Origin: Ectothiorhodospira shaposhnikovii
Lineage (GTDB): Bacteria; Pseudomonadota; Gammaproteobacteria; Ectothiorhodospirales; Ectothiorhodospiraceae
Reading direction: 5' to 3'
DNA length: 55,507 bases
Assembly: GCF_016584105.1 (NCBI RefSeq)
Contig: NZ_NRSM01000024.1
Span: forward strand, 1-55,507
This document shows, piece by piece, positions 18,918-30,313 of the stretch; position 1 is the stretch's first letter, and every line of letters begins with the position of its first letter. The notes below the pieces were generated by a model that was not told the DNA's origin, made no database searches, and saw only the letters and a program-made list of their open reading frames with translations. Both the position numbers and the translations under genes were made by a program.

Positions 18918-19363
18918 GACGGCATGTCCACCAGCAGGTCGAGGGGGTAACGTCGGCCGGCCAGATAATCATCGATGCAGCGCAGCACCAGCGGGGTGCG
19001 CAGGCTGTCTGGATGGGCCGCCAGGTGTTCGCGGTCGATCCAGTGGGTGTCAAGGATGTCCGGATCCCGCACCTGACCGGGCACCGGTTCGGAGATGTCT
19101 CCGGTGACGGCCACGCGGATGAACGTCAGCCCCGTGGGTGCATGTTTCCAGCGGTAGACGCCCACCAGGGCCCGGGGAGTGAGGCGGCGGCCGGTTTCTT
19201 CCAGGGTCTCCCGGACAGCGGCGGCGATCAGGTCCTCGTCTTCCTCCAGGTGCCCGGCGGGCTGGTTGTAGACGCTGCGGCCCTGTTCCCGTTCTTCCAC
19301 CAGCAGGAATCGGCCGTCCCTTTCGACGACGGCGGCAACGGTAACGCGTGGGGTCCATACCAT
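18914..19363 (-). CDS. nudJ: Nudix hydrolase NudJ
   Basis: The start [17 protein letters not shown] at 19363 fits NudJ; an upstream ATG at 19396 lies outside homology. The 149-aa protein has a complete Nudix box, [22 protein letters not shown] (GX5EX7REUXEEXG), at about residues 37-58. E. coli NudJ cleaves HMP-PP and nucleoside tri- and diphosphates. Its position directly upstream of mnmA, and near icd, is conserved in gammaproteobacteria. Confidence 0.92.
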   Translation of the reverse strand: MVWTPRVTVAAVVERDGRFLLVEEREQGRSVYNQPAGHLEEDEDLIAAAVRETLEETGRRLTPRALVGVYRWKHAPTGLTFIRVAVTGDISEPVPGQVRDPDILDTHWIDREHLAAHPDSLRTPLVLRCIDDYLAGRRYPLDLLVDMPS

Positions 19364-19399
19364 GTTCAAGGGGGTCCTCGGTGGTGATAATGCCAAACT

Positions 19400-19428
19400 C
19401 CGTCATTCCCGCGAACGCGGGAATCCAG
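19400..19428. repeat. REP-type palindrome B (single unit)
   Basis: CCGTCATTCCCGCGAACGCG continuing GGAATCCAGG. It is the same unit as the right arm of repeat A in opposite orientation. It lies in the divergent gap between nudJ and icd. Confidence 0.8.
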
Positions 19429-19530
19429 GCTGGGGGGCTCTGGCCGCAACAGTGTACATGATGAAGCAAGGTGGACGGGGCAGCCATCCGCCGGTCCGAC
19501 TCCTGTTCTGTGGGACATCCCGAGGCCGTG

Positions 19531-19536
19531 TATAAT
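19531..19536 (+). promoter_or_regulatory. icd -10 element
   Basis: A consensus TATAAT lies 48 bp upstream of the icd start. The matching -35 is poor (TTCTGT-like at an unusual spacing), which would suit activator-dependent or growth-regulated expression. Confidence 0.45.
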
Positions 19537-19583
19537 CCCACCAAAACCCTTTACAACAACTTCAATACCACAAGGGAGTGCCC

Positions 19584-20840
<1,257 letters not shown>

Positions 20841-20880
20841 TCCGTCAGGAACTGAATCAGCCATAGATTGATCTGAGATT

Positions 20881-21201
20881 ATGGGAGACGAACACACGCA
20901 TCAATCCGACCATGGGCTGGTCGTCGAGCCGGCAAAGCCCAAGCTCAAGCAGCCGCCCCGGTACAAGGTGGTGTTGCTTAACGACGACTACACTCCGATG
21001 GAGTTCGTGGTGCAGGTCCTGGAGGTCTTCTTCGCGATGGATCGCGAGAAGGCCACCCGGGTCATGCTCCATGTGCATACCCGAGGCAAAGGGGTGTGTG
21101 GCATCTATACTCGGGATATCGCCGAATCGAAGGTGGCTCAGGTCAACGACTATTCACGGGAACACCAGCATCCATTGCTTTGTGCGATGGAAGAGGCCTA
21201 G
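20881..21201 (+). CDS. clpS: ClpS, adaptor of the ClpAP protease
   Basis: ClpS delivers N-end-rule substrates to ClpAP. The 106-aa protein has the flexible N-terminal tail, then [20 protein letters not shown] (the N-degron pocket region), [22 protein letters not shown] and [10 protein letters not shown]. It precedes clpA by 13 bp in the standard order. Its own Shine-Dalgarno sequence is weak. Confidence 0.97.
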   Translation: MGDEHTHQSDHGLVVEPAKPKLKQPPRYKVVLLNDDYTPMEFVVQVLEVFFAMDREKATRVMLHVHTRGKGVCGIYTRDIAESKVAQVNDYSREHQHPLLCAMEEA

Positions 21202-21214
21202 CGGGTACGCGACC

Positions 21215-23479
21215 ATGCTGAACAAAGAACTCGAGTTTTCACTGAACATGGCCTTCAAGGCCGCGCGCGAGAAACGTCACGAGTTCATGACGGTGGAGCA
21301 TCTGTTGCTCGCCCTCACGGACAACCCGACGGCCGCCACGGTGCTGAGGGCCTGTGGGGTCAACATCGAATCCCTGCGCAAGGATCTCGAGGAATTCGTG
21401 GATGCCAACACCCCCCGGCTACCCATGAAGGATCCGAGGGATACCCAGCCTACACTGGGATTCCAGCGGGTGCTGCAACGGGCGGTGTTCCATGTGCAGT
21501 CATCCGGCCGCAAGGAGGTCACCGGCGCCAATGTGCTGGTGGCCATCTTCGGGGAGCAGGAGTCCCATGCCGTCTATCTGCTCAGCCAGCACGATCTGGC
21601 CAGACTGGACGTGGTGAATTATATCTCCCATGGGATTTCCAAGGTTCCTGACGAGCAGCAAGAAGATGAAGGCGTTTCCGGTGCCGCGGGAGAATCTCAG
21701 GACGCCGACGAGGCTGCCCGCAAGAATCCCCTGGAGAGTTTTGCCACCAACCTCAACGAGCAGGCCCGCAAGGGCAAGATCGATCCCCTGATCGGCCGCG
21801 CCCATGAACTGGAGCGTACGGTGCAGATCCTGTGCCGTCGCCGCAAGAACAATCCCCTGTACGTGGGGGAGGCGGGGGTGGGCAAGACCGCCATCGCCGA
21901 GGGCCTGGCCAAGAAGATTGTGGATGGCGAGGTCCCCGAGGTGCTGCAGGATGCGGTGATCTATTCCCTGGATCTTGGGGCCCTGGTGGCCGGTACCAAG
22001 TATCGTGGGGATTTTGAAAAGCGTCTCAAGGGGGTGTTGTCCCAGTTGCGGCGGCAGAAGGGGGCGGTGCTCTTCATCGACGAGATCCACACCATCATCG
22101 GCGCTGGCGCCGCCTCCGGCGGGGTCATGGATGCTTCCAACCTGATCAAGCCCATGCTGGCCTCCGGGGAACTCAAGTGCATCGGTTCCACCACCTATCA
22201 GGAATACCGGGGCATTTTCGAGAAGGACCGGGCTCTGGCCCGGCGATTCCAGAAGATCGACGTCAACGAACCCTCGGTGGACGAGACCTACGAGATCCTC
22301 AAGGGACTCAAGTCCCGCTTCGAGTCCCACCACGACGTGCGCTATACCACCAAGGCCCTGCGGGCGGCGGCGGAGTTGTCCAGCCGTTACATCACCGACC
22401 GTCATCTGCCGGATAAGGCCATTGATGTCATCGACGAAGCGGGGGCCAACCGGCGCCTGCTGCCGGCCAGTCAGCGCAAGAAGACCATCTCGGTACAGGA
22501 TGTGGAGAACATCGTCGCCAAGATTGCCCGCATCCCCCCCAAGAGTGTGTCCGCTTCCGACATGGAGACCCTCAAGAATCTGGAGCGCAACCTCAAGATG
22601 GTGGTGTTCGGCCAGGACGAGCCCATCGAGACCCTGGCGGCCGCCATCAAGATGGCCCGTTCAGGGCTGGGAGATCGGGACAAGCCCATCGGTTCCTTCC
22701 TGTTCGCCGGCCCCACCGGGGTGGGCAAGACGGAAGTCACACGCCAGCTGGCCCAGATTCTGGGGATCGAGCTGGTTCGCTTCGACATGTCCGAGTACAT
22801 GGAGCGGCATACGGTATCCCGGCTGATCGGGGCGCCGCCCGGCTATGTGGGCTACGACGAAGGTGGTCTGCTGACCGGGGCCATTCTCAAGCAACCCCAT
22901 GCGGTGCTGCTGCTGGACGAGGTGGAAAAAGCCCATCCGGATGTCTTTAACCTGCTGTTGCAGGTGATGGACCACGGCACCCTGACGGACACCAACGGCC
23001 GCAAGGTGGATTTCCGTAATGTGATCCTGGTGATGACCAGCAACGTGGGTGCTGAGGTTTCCAGTCGGCCGTCCATGGGCTTCACCCAGCAGGACCATTC
23101 CAGCGATGCCATGGAGGTACTCAAACGTACCTTTACCCCGGAATTCCGCAACCGTCTGGATGCCATCATCCAGTTCAAGCCGCTGGATCCGGTGACCATC
23201 GCCAGCGTGGTGGACAAGTTCCTGACCCAGCTCCAGGCCCAGCTGGATGAGAAAAAGGTGGCGCTGTTGGTGGACGATGATGCCCGCGCCTGGCTGGCCG
23301 AGCACGGCTACGATCCGAAGATGGGTGCCCGCCCCATGGGGCGTGTGATTCAGGACCGGATCAAGAAGCCTCTGGCCGAGGAAATTCTCTTCGGGCGGCT
23401 GGCTGCTGGTGGAGAAGTGAACGTGTGTGTGAGGGACGGTGAGCTGGCCCTGGACTATGCCGAGGAAGCGGTACACTGA
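21215..23479 (+). CDS. clpA: ClpA, ATPase subunit of ClpAP
   Basis: ClpA is the hexameric unfoldase that feeds ClpP. The start [17 protein letters not shown] at 21215 matches the family. The 754-aa protein has the N-domain (1-145), a first AAA+ module with [13 protein letters not shown] (about 216) and the second with [14 protein letters not shown] (about 498). Walker B segments are [14 protein letters not shown] and [18 protein letters not shown]. The linker (about 142-170) is acidic. clpP is not in this window. It forms an operon with clpS. Confidence 0.97.
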   Translation: MLNKELEFSLNMAFKAAREKRHEFMTVEHLLLALTDNPTAATVLRACGVNIESLRKDLEEFVDANTPRLPMKDPRDTQPTLGFQRVLQRAVFHVQSSGRKEVTGANVLVAIFGEQESHAVYLLSQHDLARLDVVNYISHGISKVPDEQQEDEGVSGAAGESQDADEAARKNPLESFATNLNEQARKGKIDPLIGRAHELERTVQILCRRRKNNPLYVGEAGVGKTAIAEGLAKKIVDGEVPEVLQDAVIYSLDLGALVAGTKYRGDFEKRLKGVLSQLRRQKGAVLFIDEIHTIIGAGAASGGVMDASNLIKPMLASGELKCIGSTTYQEYRGIFEKDRALARRFQKIDVNEPSVDETYEILKGLKSRFESHHDVRYTTKALRAAAELSSRYITDRHLPDKAIDVIDEAGANRRLLPASQRKKTISVQDVENIVAKIARIPPKSVSASDMETLKNLERNLKMVVFGQDEPIETLAAAIKMARSGLGDRDKPIGSFLFAGPTGVGKTEVTRQLAQILGIELVRFDMSEYMERHTVSRLIGAPPGYVGYDEGGLLTGAILKQPHAVLLLDEVEKAHPDVFNLLLQVMDHGTLTDTNGRKVDFRNVILVMTSNVGAEVSSRPSMGFTQQDHSSDAMEVLKRTFTPEFRNRLDAIIQFKPLDPVTIASVVDKFLTQLQAQLDEKKVALLVDDDARAWLAEHGYDPKMGARPMGRVIQDRIKKPLAEEILFGRLAAGGEVNVCVRDGELALDYAEEAVH

Positions 23480-23522
23480 TCAAGGCAACACGTCGGTTTC
23501 ACTTCGATATGACATGCAACGG

Positions 23523-23553
23523 AAAAAGGCCGCATTCCATAGGGATGCGGCCT
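23523..23553 (-). terminator. infA terminator
   Basis: AGGCCGCAT paired with ATGCGGCCT forms a 9-bp or longer stem. Reading the minus strand it is followed by five T. It lies between convergent clpA and infA and serves infA. Confidence 0.85.
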
Positions 23554-23596
23554 GGTCGTGATACCGGCAAGGCGTGAGGTAGCTGCGCTCGAACCT

Positions 23597-23815
23597 TTAC
23601 TTGTTGCGGTAGACGATCCGGCCCTTGGTCAGATCGTAGGGGGTCATCTGTACCGTCACCCGGTCACCGCGCAGGATGCGGATGTAGTGCTTGCGCATTC
23701 GCCCGGAAATATGGGCGGTCACCACGTGGCCATTGTCCAGTTCGACGCGAAACATGGTGTTGGGCAGGTTGTCCAGCACCGTACCTTCCATTTCAATGTG
23801 ATCTTCTTTCGGCAT
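23597..23815 (-). CDS. infA: Translation initiation factor IF-1
   Basis: IF-1 binds the ribosomal A site during initiation. The 72-aa protein is colinear with the family: an [20 protein letters not shown] opening, [20 protein letters not shown], and a [15 protein letters not shown] close. The OB-fold length is exact. It is convergent with clpA, as in E. coli. Confidence 0.97.
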   Translation of the reverse strand: MPKEDHIEMEGTVLDNLPNTMFRVELDNGHVVTAHISGRMRKHYIRILRGDRVTVQMTPYDLTKGRIVYRNK

Positions 23816-23916
23816 ACGCCTGTTTCAGGGTTTGAGCAGCGAAGGCGTCATTATCAACAACCGGGCGCATAAAACAAGCACCGGAAGGGGTATTCTTTGG
23901 CGAAATTTGCAGATGA

Positions 23917-23946
23917 TTGCCCCAAGGTATCGGCTTTGCCTAAACT
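23917..23946 (+). promoter_or_regulatory. Possible promoter upstream of fabD
   Basis: TTGCCC (23917-23922) and TAAACT (23941-23946) are 18 bp apart. The -10 element lies about 40 bp before fabD. Because plsX and fabH are not upstream, fabD probably begins its own transcript here. Confidence 0.45.
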
Positions 23947-23985
23947 AGCCGCCCTAACCCTGACGCTTTCAAGGAATTTGTGCCA

Positions 23986-24921
23986 ATGAAACTCGCATGT
24001 GTGTTTCCAGGCCAGGGCTCTCAGTCGCTGGGCATGCTCGCCGCTCTGGCTGATGCCTTTCCCCAGGTCCGTGAGACCTTTCAGGAGGCTTCGGAAGTTC
24101 TGGGTCTTGACCTGTGGACCCTGACACAGGATGGACCGATCGACGATCTGAACCGGACCGAGAATACCCAGCCCGCCATGCTGGCGGCGGGTGTGGCCGT
24201 TTGGCGGGTGTGGACGGCCCAGGGCGGCTCCGAGCCGATGCTCATGGCCGGTCACAGCCTGGGAGAATATACCGCGCTGGTCTGTGCCGATGCCCTGGAC
24301 TTTGACACCGCCGTGCGTCTGGTGGCCGAACGTGGTCGACTGATGCAAAACGCGGTGCCGGCGGGCGAGGGTGCCATGGCGGCCATTCTCGGGCTGGACG
24401 ACGAGCAGGTCAGGACCGTTTGCCGCGAGGCGGCGGACGTCGGCGTGGTGGAGGCCGTTAACTACAATGCCCCGGGGCAGGTGGTCATCGCCGGCCAGAC
24501 GGCGGCCGTGGAGCGTGCCATTGCCCTGGCCAGCGAAGCCGGCGCCAAGCGCAGCGTGAAGTTGCCGGTGAGCGTGCCCTCCCATTGCTCCCTGCTCAAG
24601 GCCGCGGCCACCAACATGCATGCGCGCCTGGAGTCCGTGCGCGTGGGCACCCCTGCCATTCGTGTGATCCATAATGTGGATGTGGCTTCCCATGCCGAGC
24701 CGGACGTGATCCGGGCGGCCCTGGCGGCCCAGATCCATCGTCCGGTGCGGTGGGTGGAGACGGTGCAGGCCATGGTTTCAGATGGCGTCGACACCGTGTT
24801 GGAGTTGGGCCCCGGCAAGGTGCTCACCGGCCTGAACAAGCGTATCGACAAGTCACTGACCGTGGCCTGTGTGCAGGACCCGGACAGCCTGGCTCAGGCA
24901 CTGGCCCTGGGCGCATCCTGA
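23986..24921 (+). CDS. fabD: Malonyl-CoA:ACP transacylase FabD
   Basis: FabD loads malonate onto acyl carrier protein. The start MKLACVFPGQGSQ at 23986 has AAGGA about 10 nt upstream; a GTG two codons earlier is rejected. The 311-aa protein has the nucleophile elbow GHSLGEY (S91) and the catalytic histidine in VPSHCSLLK (about 199). It heads the fatty-acid cluster fabD-fabG-acpP-fabF. The usual upstream plsX and fabH are absent, replaced by divergent infA. Confidence 0.97.
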   Translation: MKLACVFPGQGSQSLGMLAALADAFPQVRETFQEASEVLGLDLWTLTQDGPIDDLNRTENTQPAMLAAGVAVWRVWTAQGGSEPMLMAGHSLGEYTALVCADALDFDTAVRLVAERGRLMQNAVPAGEGAMAAILGLDDEQVRTVCREAADVGVVEAVNYNAPGQVVIAGQTAAVERAIALASEAGAKRSVKLPVSVPSHCSLLKAAATNMHARLESVRVGTPAIRVIHNVDVASHAEPDVIRAALAAQIHRPVRWVETVQAMVSDGVDTVLELGPGKVLTGLNKRIDKSLTVACVQDPDSLAQALALGAS

Positions 24922-24957
24922 TCCGCCGTCAGTACCCCATCATAACGAGGACCCCGC

Positions 24958-25701
24958 ATGACTCTTGAAGGTGAAATCGCACTCGTCACCGGTGCCAGCC
25001 GTGGTATAGGCAAGGCCATTGCCCTCACCCTGGCTCGCCAGGGCGCCACCGTGGTGGGTACCGCCACCAGCGAGGGTGGTGCCCAGGCCATCTCCGCATA
25101 CCTGACCGAGGCCGGCGCCCGGGGGCGGGGCATGATGCTAGACGTGACCTGGCCCGACGATGTGGACGCGGTGATCAAGGCCGTCGGCGATGAGTTCGGC
25201 GGGGTTACCATTCTGGTGAACAATGCCGGCATTACCCGTGACAATCTCCTCATGCGCATGAAGGACGATGAGTGGGATGCCATCATCCAGACCAATCTGA
25301 CGTCGGTGTACCGGGTGAGCAAGGCCGTGCTGCGTGGCATGATGAAGGCCCGCAAGGGGCGTATCATCAATGTCGGCTCCGTGGTGGGTTCTTCCGGCAA
25401 CGCCGGCCAGACCAATTACGCCGCGGCCAAGGCCGGTCTGCTGGGTTTTACCCGCTCCCTGGCCCGTGAAGTCGGTTCCCGCGGCATCACGGTCAATACC
25501 GTGGCTCCGGGCTTCATCGACACCGACATGACCAAGGACCTGCCGGAAGCCCAGCGCGAGGCCCTGTTGACCCAGATCCCGCTGGGGCGTCTGGGGGCAC
25601 CGGAAGAGATCGCCCAGGCGGTTGCCTTTCTGGCCTCTCCCGGGGCGGCCTACGTCACCGGAGAGACCCTGCATGTGAACGGTGGGATGTTCATGGGTTG
25701 A
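24958..25701 (+). CDS. fabG: 3-oxoacyl-ACP reductase FabG
   Basis: FabG reduces 3-ketoacyl-ACP with NADPH. The 247-aa short-chain dehydrogenase has TGASRGIGKA (cofactor loop, 11-20), NNAG, the catalytic serine near 141 (GSVVGSSGN) and the Y154-x3-K158 pair in NYAAAKAGL. The C-terminal VTGETLHVNGGMFMG is the FabG ending. It follows fabD by 36 bp. Confidence 0.97.
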   Translation: MTLEGEIALVTGASRGIGKAIALTLARQGATVVGTATSEGGAQAISAYLTEAGARGRGMMLDVTWPDDVDAVIKAVGDEFGGVTILVNNAGITRDNLLMRMKDDEWDAIIQTNLTSVYRVSKAVLRGMMKARKGRIINVGSVVGSSGNAGQTNYAAAKAGLLGFTRSLAREVGSRGITVNTVAPGFIDTDMTKDLPEAQREALLTQIPLGRLGAPEEIAQAVAFLASPGAAYVTGETLHVNGGMFMG

Positions 25702-25769
25702 AAAACGCTCTCTTTCTCCCAATGTTGTGGGGCAGGAAGGCTTTGGACTGCAGGGCATGTGCTGAACAA

Positions 25770-25842
25770 GTCATTCCCAGACAATCGGGAATCGCGCCAC
25801 GATACCTGGAATTCCGGACTCCCGCTTTCGCGGGAGTTCAGT
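25770..25842. repeat. REP/BIME-type repeat C (degenerate)
   Basis: The left palindrome has decayed (CATTCCC-N8-GGGAAT), while the right one is intact (ACTCCCGC-TTTC-GCGGGAGT, 25818-25837). It lies in the 289-bp gap between fabG and acpP. Confidence 0.65.
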
Positions 25843-25914
25843 GTTTCCTAAACTGGATGGACGAGAAAGGGTCAATGCAGGGCGGGTTTTTACGCCTCGT
25901 GTGCGTCAGCACAG

Positions 25915-25943
25915 TGGATCGACCGAAGGGATTTCACTACAAT
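25915..25943 (+). promoter_or_regulatory. acpP promoter
   Basis: TACAAT (25938-25943) has a weak TGGATC 17 bp upstream. The start would be near 25950, giving a 40-nt leader with a small CAGC-TTCG-GCTG tetraloop hairpin. A separate strong promoter is expected for acpP. Confidence 0.5.
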
Positions 25944-25990
25944 AGCGGCCCAGCTTCGGCTGCTTTTCAAATCAAGGGGATAGGCTAACC

Positions 25991-26233
25991 ATGAGCAACA
26001 TTGAAGAACGCGTCAAGAAAATCGTCGTCGAACAACTCGGAGTGAAGGAAGAAGAGGTGACCAACGCCGCTTCCTTCGTCGACGACCTCGGCGCGGATTC
26101 TCTGGACACCGTCGAGCTGGTGATGGCCCTCGAAGAGGAATTCGAAACCGAAATTCCTGACGAGGAAGCCGAGAAGATCACCACCGTTCAGCAGGCCATC
26201 GACTACATCAACGAGCACCTGCCGAGCGCATGA
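25991..26233 (+). CDS. acpP: Acyl carrier protein
   Basis: The 80-aa acidic carrier of fatty-acid synthesis has the phosphopantetheine attachment serine S37 in [11 protein letters not shown]. The sequence is a near-perfect AcpP ([18 protein letters not shown], then [16 protein letters not shown]). GGGGA lies upstream. It is followed by two hairpins before fabF, which probably set a high AcpP to FabF ratio. Confidence 0.98.
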   Translation: MSNIEERVKKIVVEQLGVKEEEVTNAASFVDDLGADSLDTVELVMALEEEFETEIPDEEAEKITTVQQAIDYINEHLPSA

Positions 26234-26304
26234 TCTTCTAGATACAGAGGATCATGCTCAACACCCGCGACCGAGACCAGTCCCCTGATCCCTGTCGCGG
26301 GTGT
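26228..26304 (+). terminator. Two stem-loops between acpP and fabF (processing or attenuation)
   Basis: GCATGATC pairs with GATCATGC (26228-26235 and 26250-26257). ACACCCGCGAC pairs with GTCGCGGGTGT (26261-26271 and 26294-26304). Neither is followed by a T-run, so partial termination or mRNA stabilisation is more likely than full termination. Confidence 0.65.
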
Positions 26305-26367
26305 CTCCAACAGGCATAGAGTCGAACCAACGGTTTCACGTCAGAGCGTGAAAAAGGGGCAGTAGCA

Positions 26368-27606
26368 TTGTCTAAACGGCGCGTAGTCATCACCGGTCTT
26401 GGCATCGTCTCGCCGGTCGGGTCCACCATCAAAACCGCATGGGACAATGTCACTGCGGGTCGTAGCGGCATCACTCCCATTGATGTCTTTGACGCTTCCC
26501 AGATGCCCGTACGCATCTCCGGTGCCGTCCGGGATTTCAACGCGGACGATTACATCTCGCCCAAGGAACAGCGCAAGATGGACACTTTCGTCCATTACGG
26601 CATGGCCGCCGGCATTCAGGCCATCCGCGACGCGGGTCTTGAAGTCACCGAGGACAATGCCGAGCGCATCGGCGTGGCCATCGGTTCCGGTATTGGCGGT
26701 CTGCCGTACATCGAGAAGAGCTACGAAGCCTTCCTCAAGGGCGGTGCCCGCAAGATCTCTCCCTTTTTCGTGCCCAGTGCGATCATCAACATGGTCGCGG
26801 GCAATCTGTCCATCATGTATGGCCTCAAGGGCCCCAACATCTCCATCGTGTCCGCCTGTGCCACCGGTACCCACAACATCGGTGACGCGGCACGCATGAT
26901 CAAGTACGGCGAAGTGGACGTCATGGTCGCCGGTGGCGCCGAAATGGCCACCACCCCCCTGGGCATCGGCGGCTTTGCGGCAGCCCGCGCCCTGTCCACC
27001 CGCAATGATGATCCGGAACGGGCCAGCCGCCCCTGGGACAAGGATCGCGACGGCTTCGTCCTGGGCGACGGTGCCGGCGTTCTGGTACTGGAAGAATACG
27101 AGCACGCCAAGGCCCGCGGCGCTCGCATCTATTGCGAGCTGTCCGGCTTCGGCTGGAACTCCGATGCCTTCCACATGACCCAGCCTTCCACCGGTGGTGA
27201 AGGCGCGGCAGCCTGCATGCTGCAGGCGCTCAAGGACGCGGGCCTCAACCCGGATCAGGTGGACTACATCAATGCCCACGGTACTTCCACCCCGGCCGGT
27301 GACAAGGCCGAAACCATGGCCGTCAAGCGCGCTCTGGGGGATCACGCCTACAAGGTGGCGGTGAGTTCCACCAAGTCCATGACCGGCCACCTGCTGGGTG
27401 CCGCCGGTGGCATTGAAGCGGTGTTTTCCGCCCTGGCCCTGGCTGAAGGCGTGTTGCCGCCCACCATCAACCTGGACAACCCGGAACCGGAATGCGACCT
27501 GGACTACGTGCCCAATACGGCCCGTGAGTTCAATGGCAGCGTGGCCATGTCCAACTCCTTCGGGTTTGGTGGGACCAACGGGACACTGGTGTTCAGCAAG
27601 ATCTGA
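26368..27606 (+). CDS. fabF: 3-oxoacyl-ACP synthase II FabF
   Basis: FabF condenses malonyl-ACP with the growing acyl-ACP chain. The start is a TTG at 26368, preceded by AAAAAGGGG. It gives [18 protein letters not shown], and no upstream ATG is in frame. The 412-aa protein has the catalytic cysteine C164 in [12 protein letters not shown] and histidines in NAHGTST and [10 protein letters not shown], the Cys-His-His triad. The [14 protein letters not shown] ending is typical. The rare start codon fits lower output than acpP. Confidence 0.96.
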   Translation: MSKRRVVITGLGIVSPVGSTIKTAWDNVTAGRSGITPIDVFDASQMPVRISGAVRDFNADDYISPKEQRKMDTFVHYGMAAGIQAIRDAGLEVTEDNAERIGVAIGSGIGGLPYIEKSYEAFLKGGARKISPFFVPSAIINMVAGNLSIMYGLKGPNISIVSACATGTHNIGDAARMIKYGEVDVMVAGGAEMATTPLGIGGFAAARALSTRNDDPERASRPWDKDRDGFVLGDGAGVLVLEEYEHAKARGARIYCELSGFGWNSDAFHMTQPSTGGEGAAACMLQALKDAGLNPDQVDYINAHGTSTPAGDKAETMAVKRALGDHAYKVAVSSTKSMTGHLLGAAGGIEAVFSALALAEGVLPPTINLDNPEPECDLDYVPNTAREFNGSVAMSNSFGFGGTNGTLVFSKI

Positions 27607-27630
27607 GCCTTTCAGTCCCAGGACTGCCGG

Positions 27631-27664
27631 AAGGCCGCCGGGTGCGTGATTGCCCGGCGGCCTT
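27631..27664 (+). terminator. Hairpin after fabF
   Basis: AAGGCCGCCGGG pairs with CCCGGCGGCCTT (12 bp, 10-nt loop). It is followed by CTGTGTTTCC rather than a clean T-run, so it may only attenuate transcription into pabC. Confidence 0.65.
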
Positions 27665-27712
27665 CTGTGTTTCCGGACCCAGTGACATCGATTGAATCGG
27701 GGATCCTAGACG

Positions 27713-28519
27713 ATGCTTGTGAACGGCCGTCCGGCCTCCGTGTTGCCGCTCAATGACCGGGGTCTGCAGTACGGTGATGGTCTGTTCGAGACCCTGCGCA
27801 TCCGGCAGGGCCGTCCGTGCCACTGGCAGCGACATCTTGAGCGCCTGCGGGATGGCTGTCATCGGCTGGGATTTGCCGCGCCGGATGCCGACGTGCTGGA
27901 AGCGGAGGCGGGCCGTATCGCGGCCAGCCACCCCGAAGGTGTGCTCAAGCTGATGGTCACCCGGGGCTCCGGCCCCCGGGGATACCGTCCCCCCGCATCG
28001 CCTTCCCCGACCCGTATCCTGGTGGGGAGCCCGCTGCCGGAGATGCCTTCTGCCTGGCGGCAGGATGGTGTACAGGCACGAATCTGCCGGATGCGTCTGT
28101 CCTCCAACCCGGCCCTGGCCGGGATCAAGCATCTTAATCGTCTGGAACAGGTACTGGCCCGCTCGGAATGGGAGGATGAATACCAGGAAGGGCTGATGCT
28201 GGACGGTGAGGGGCAGGTGGTCGAGGGCACCATGAGCAACCTGTTCCTGATCCGTGACGGCATGCTGCTGACGCCGTCTCTGGATCGCTGCGGCGTCGCC
28301 GGCATCACCCGGGCACGGCTCATGGAGATCGCCGCCGGGATGGGAGTTGCGTGCCGCCGGACCAGAATCGACACGGATGAACTGTTCCGGGCAGAGGGTT
28401 TGTTCCTCTGCAATACCCTGATCGGGATCTGGCCGGTGCGGTGCCTGGAGGGAAGATCCTTGCCGGTACCGGATCTGGTGAGACGGCTCCAACAGCGACT
28501 GGATACACCGGCTCCATGA
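27713..28519 (+). CDS. pabC: Aminodeoxychorismate lyase PabC
   Basis: PabC turns 4-amino-4-deoxychorismate into p-aminobenzoate and pyruvate for folate synthesis. The 268-aa fold type IV PLP enzyme has LNDRGLQYGDGLFETLR (residues 14-30), the PLP lysine in GIKHLNRLEQVLAR (about 140) and EGTMSNLFLI. It sits between fabF and mltG as in many gammaproteobacteria. Confidence 0.93.
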   Translation: MLVNGRPASVLPLNDRGLQYGDGLFETLRIRQGRPCHWQRHLERLRDGCHRLGFAAPDADVLEAEAGRIAASHPEGVLKLMVTRGSGPRGYRPPASPSPTRILVGSPLPEMPSAWRQDGVQARICRMRLSSNPALAGIKHLNRLEQVLARSEWEDEYQEGLMLDGEGQVVEGTMSNLFLIRDGMLLTPSLDRCGVAGITRARLMEIAAGMGVACRRTRIDTDELFRAEGLFLCNTLIGIWPVRCLEGRSLPVPDLVRRLQQRLDTPAP

Positions 28520-28614
28520 TGCCGGAAGACAATCGGGGCTTGCCCATGAGGGGCAGGGGAACGACAATCCTGTTCTGACCCTGGACTGAACATGATCAAC
28601 TACCGATTCCCGTG

Positions 28615-29625
28615 ATGCGTCGTCTTCTACTTGTTGTCCTTCTGCTGCCGCTGGTCATCGCCGGTTGGCTGATATGGGACTATCACCGTTTCCTGCAGAC
28701 ACCGGTCAATCTTGCCGATGCCACGGAATTTCAGGTGCCCGCCGGGGCATCCCTGCGCCGGGTGGGGCAGGAGCTGGCGGCGGCCGGAATCATCAGCAAG
28801 CCCCATTACTGGGAGATCCAGGGGCGCCTGTCCGAACAGGACCAGGGTATCCGGGCCGGGGAATACCTGATTCACCCCGGACAGACACCGGCGGATCTGC
28901 TGGCCCTGTTCATTCGTGGCCGCACCATCCAGTACAGCCTGACCATTCCGGAAGGCTGGACCTTCCTGCAGATGATGCGGGCCATCGCCGCTCACGAGAA
29001 GATCAGAAATACCCTTGACCCGGACGACTACATGAACGTGATGTCGCACCTGGGACGGCCAGGGGAACATCCCGAAGGGTGGTTCTTTCCGGATACCTAT
29101 CTGTTTCCCCGGCACACCACGGACATGGACATCCTTCGTATCGCCCACCAGCGCATGCAGAGGGAACTGGATCTGGCCTGGGAAAATCGCCAGGAAGATC
29201 TGCCGCTGAGTAACGCCTACGAAGCCCTGATCATGGCATCCATCGTGGAGAAGGAGACCGGACACCCCGAAGAACGGACCCAGGTATCCGCGGTATTCAA
29301 TGAGCGCCTGCGACGAGGCATGCGCCTGCAGACCGATCCCACGGTCATCTACGGTATCGAGCATTTTGATGGCCGCATCCGTCGCCGGGATCTGCGGGCC
29401 GACCATCCCTACAATACCTATACCCGTGACGGACTGCCTCCCACCCCCATCGCCCTGCCGGGCGTGGCCTCCCTGCGGGCGGCCGTGAATCCCGCCGATG
29501 CCAGGGCCCTGTTCTTCGTTTCACGGGGGGATGGAACGCATCATTTCTCCGAGACCTATCAGGAGCACCGACGGGCCGTCATCAAGTATCAGCTCGGCGG
29601 CGATGCAAGCCGCTACGGGCGCTGA
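28615..29625 (+). CDS. mltG: Endolytic murein transglycosylase MltG
   Basis: MltG cuts nascent peptidoglycan glycan strands near membrane synthases. The start is the ATG at 28615 (a GTG at 28612 is adjacent). The 336-aa protein has an N-terminal membrane anchor (about 3-22, LLLVVLLLPLVIAGWLIW), a LysM-like region (60-120) and the YceG catalytic domain with MASIVEKETGHPEE, including the catalytic glutamate. LQTDPTVIYG and NTYTRDGLPPTPI are conserved. No strong Shine-Dalgarno is visible. Confidence 0.94.
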   Translation: MRRLLLVVLLLPLVIAGWLIWDYHRFLQTPVNLADATEFQVPAGASLRRVGQELAAAGIISKPHYWEIQGRLSEQDQGIRAGEYLIHPGQTPADLLALFIRGRTIQYSLTIPEGWTFLQMMRAIAAHEKIRNTLDPDDYMNVMSHLGRPGEHPEGWFFPDTYLFPRHTTDMDILRIAHQRMQRELDLAWENRQEDLPLSNAYEALIMASIVEKETGHPEERTQVSAVFNERLRRGMRLQTDPTVIYGIEHFDGRIRRRDLRADHPYNTYTRDGLPPTPIALPGVASLRAAVNPADARALFFVSRGDGTHHFSETYQEHRRAVIKYQLGGDASRYGR

Positions 29626-29644
29626 CAGCAGGAATCATCGCATC

Positions 29645-30313
29645 TTGACCAGTTCATCCGACACCGCCGAAAAGCGCGGGCGTTTCATTTGTCTTGAAGG
29701 TATCGAAGGCGTGGGAAAGTCCACCCACCTGGGTGCGGTGGTATCCCATTTGCGTGATCGTGGCATTCCCGTGGTAAGTACGCGGGAGCCGGGCGGCACC
29801 CCCTTGGGGGAGGCCTTGCGGGATCTTTTGCTCTCAAGCAACTTTCCGCCCATGCATGGTGATACCGAGCTTTTGCTCATGTTCGCTGCCCGGGCGGAAC
29901 ATTTGCGCCATTTCATTCTGCCGGCCCTGGAGGCCGGCACCTGGGTGGTCAGTGACCGCTTTACCGACGCAACGTACGCTTACCAGGGAGGAGGGCGCTG
30001 CATTCCGGTGGAGCGGATTGCCATTCTTGAAGAATGGGTGCAGGGGGCCGTCAGGCCGGATCTGACCATCCTGCTGGATGCCAGTGTCTCCACAGGATTG
30101 GCACGGGCCGGAAAACGGGGAACGGCAGACCGTTTCGAACAGGAAACCGTCAGCTTTTTCGAACGGGTGAGGGCGGTGTATCTCGATCGGGCGTACAAGG
30201 CGCCACATCGCTATGCGGTGGTGGACGCCGAAGCGGATCTGAGCCAGGTAAAATCCGCCTTGCTGGCACGGATTGACGATTTGCTGCTGCGACAGGCAGA
30301 TTCGCTCCCATGA
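29645..30313 (+). CDS. tmk: Thymidylate kinase
   Basis: Tmk phosphorylates dTMP to dTDP. The P-loop is GIEGVGKST (about residue 19). TREPGGTPLGE carries the DR(E)P-like motif and SDRFTDATYAYQGGGR the substrate loop. The most likely start is TTG at 29645 with AGGAA 10 nt upstream, giving 222 aa. An ATG at 29603 inside the mltG end would give 14 more residues and cannot be excluded. It overlaps holB by 4 nt. Confidence 0.93.
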   Translation: MTSSSDTAEKRGRFICLEGIEGVGKSTHLGAVVSHLRDRGIPVVSTREPGGTPLGEALRDLLLSSNFPPMHGDTELLLMFAARAEHLRHFILPALEAGTWVVSDRFTDATYAYQGGGRCIPVERIAILEEWVQGAVRPDLTILLDASVSTGLARAGKRGTADRFEQETVSFFERVRAVYLDRAYKAPHRYAVVDAEADLSQVKSALLARIDDLLLRQADSLP

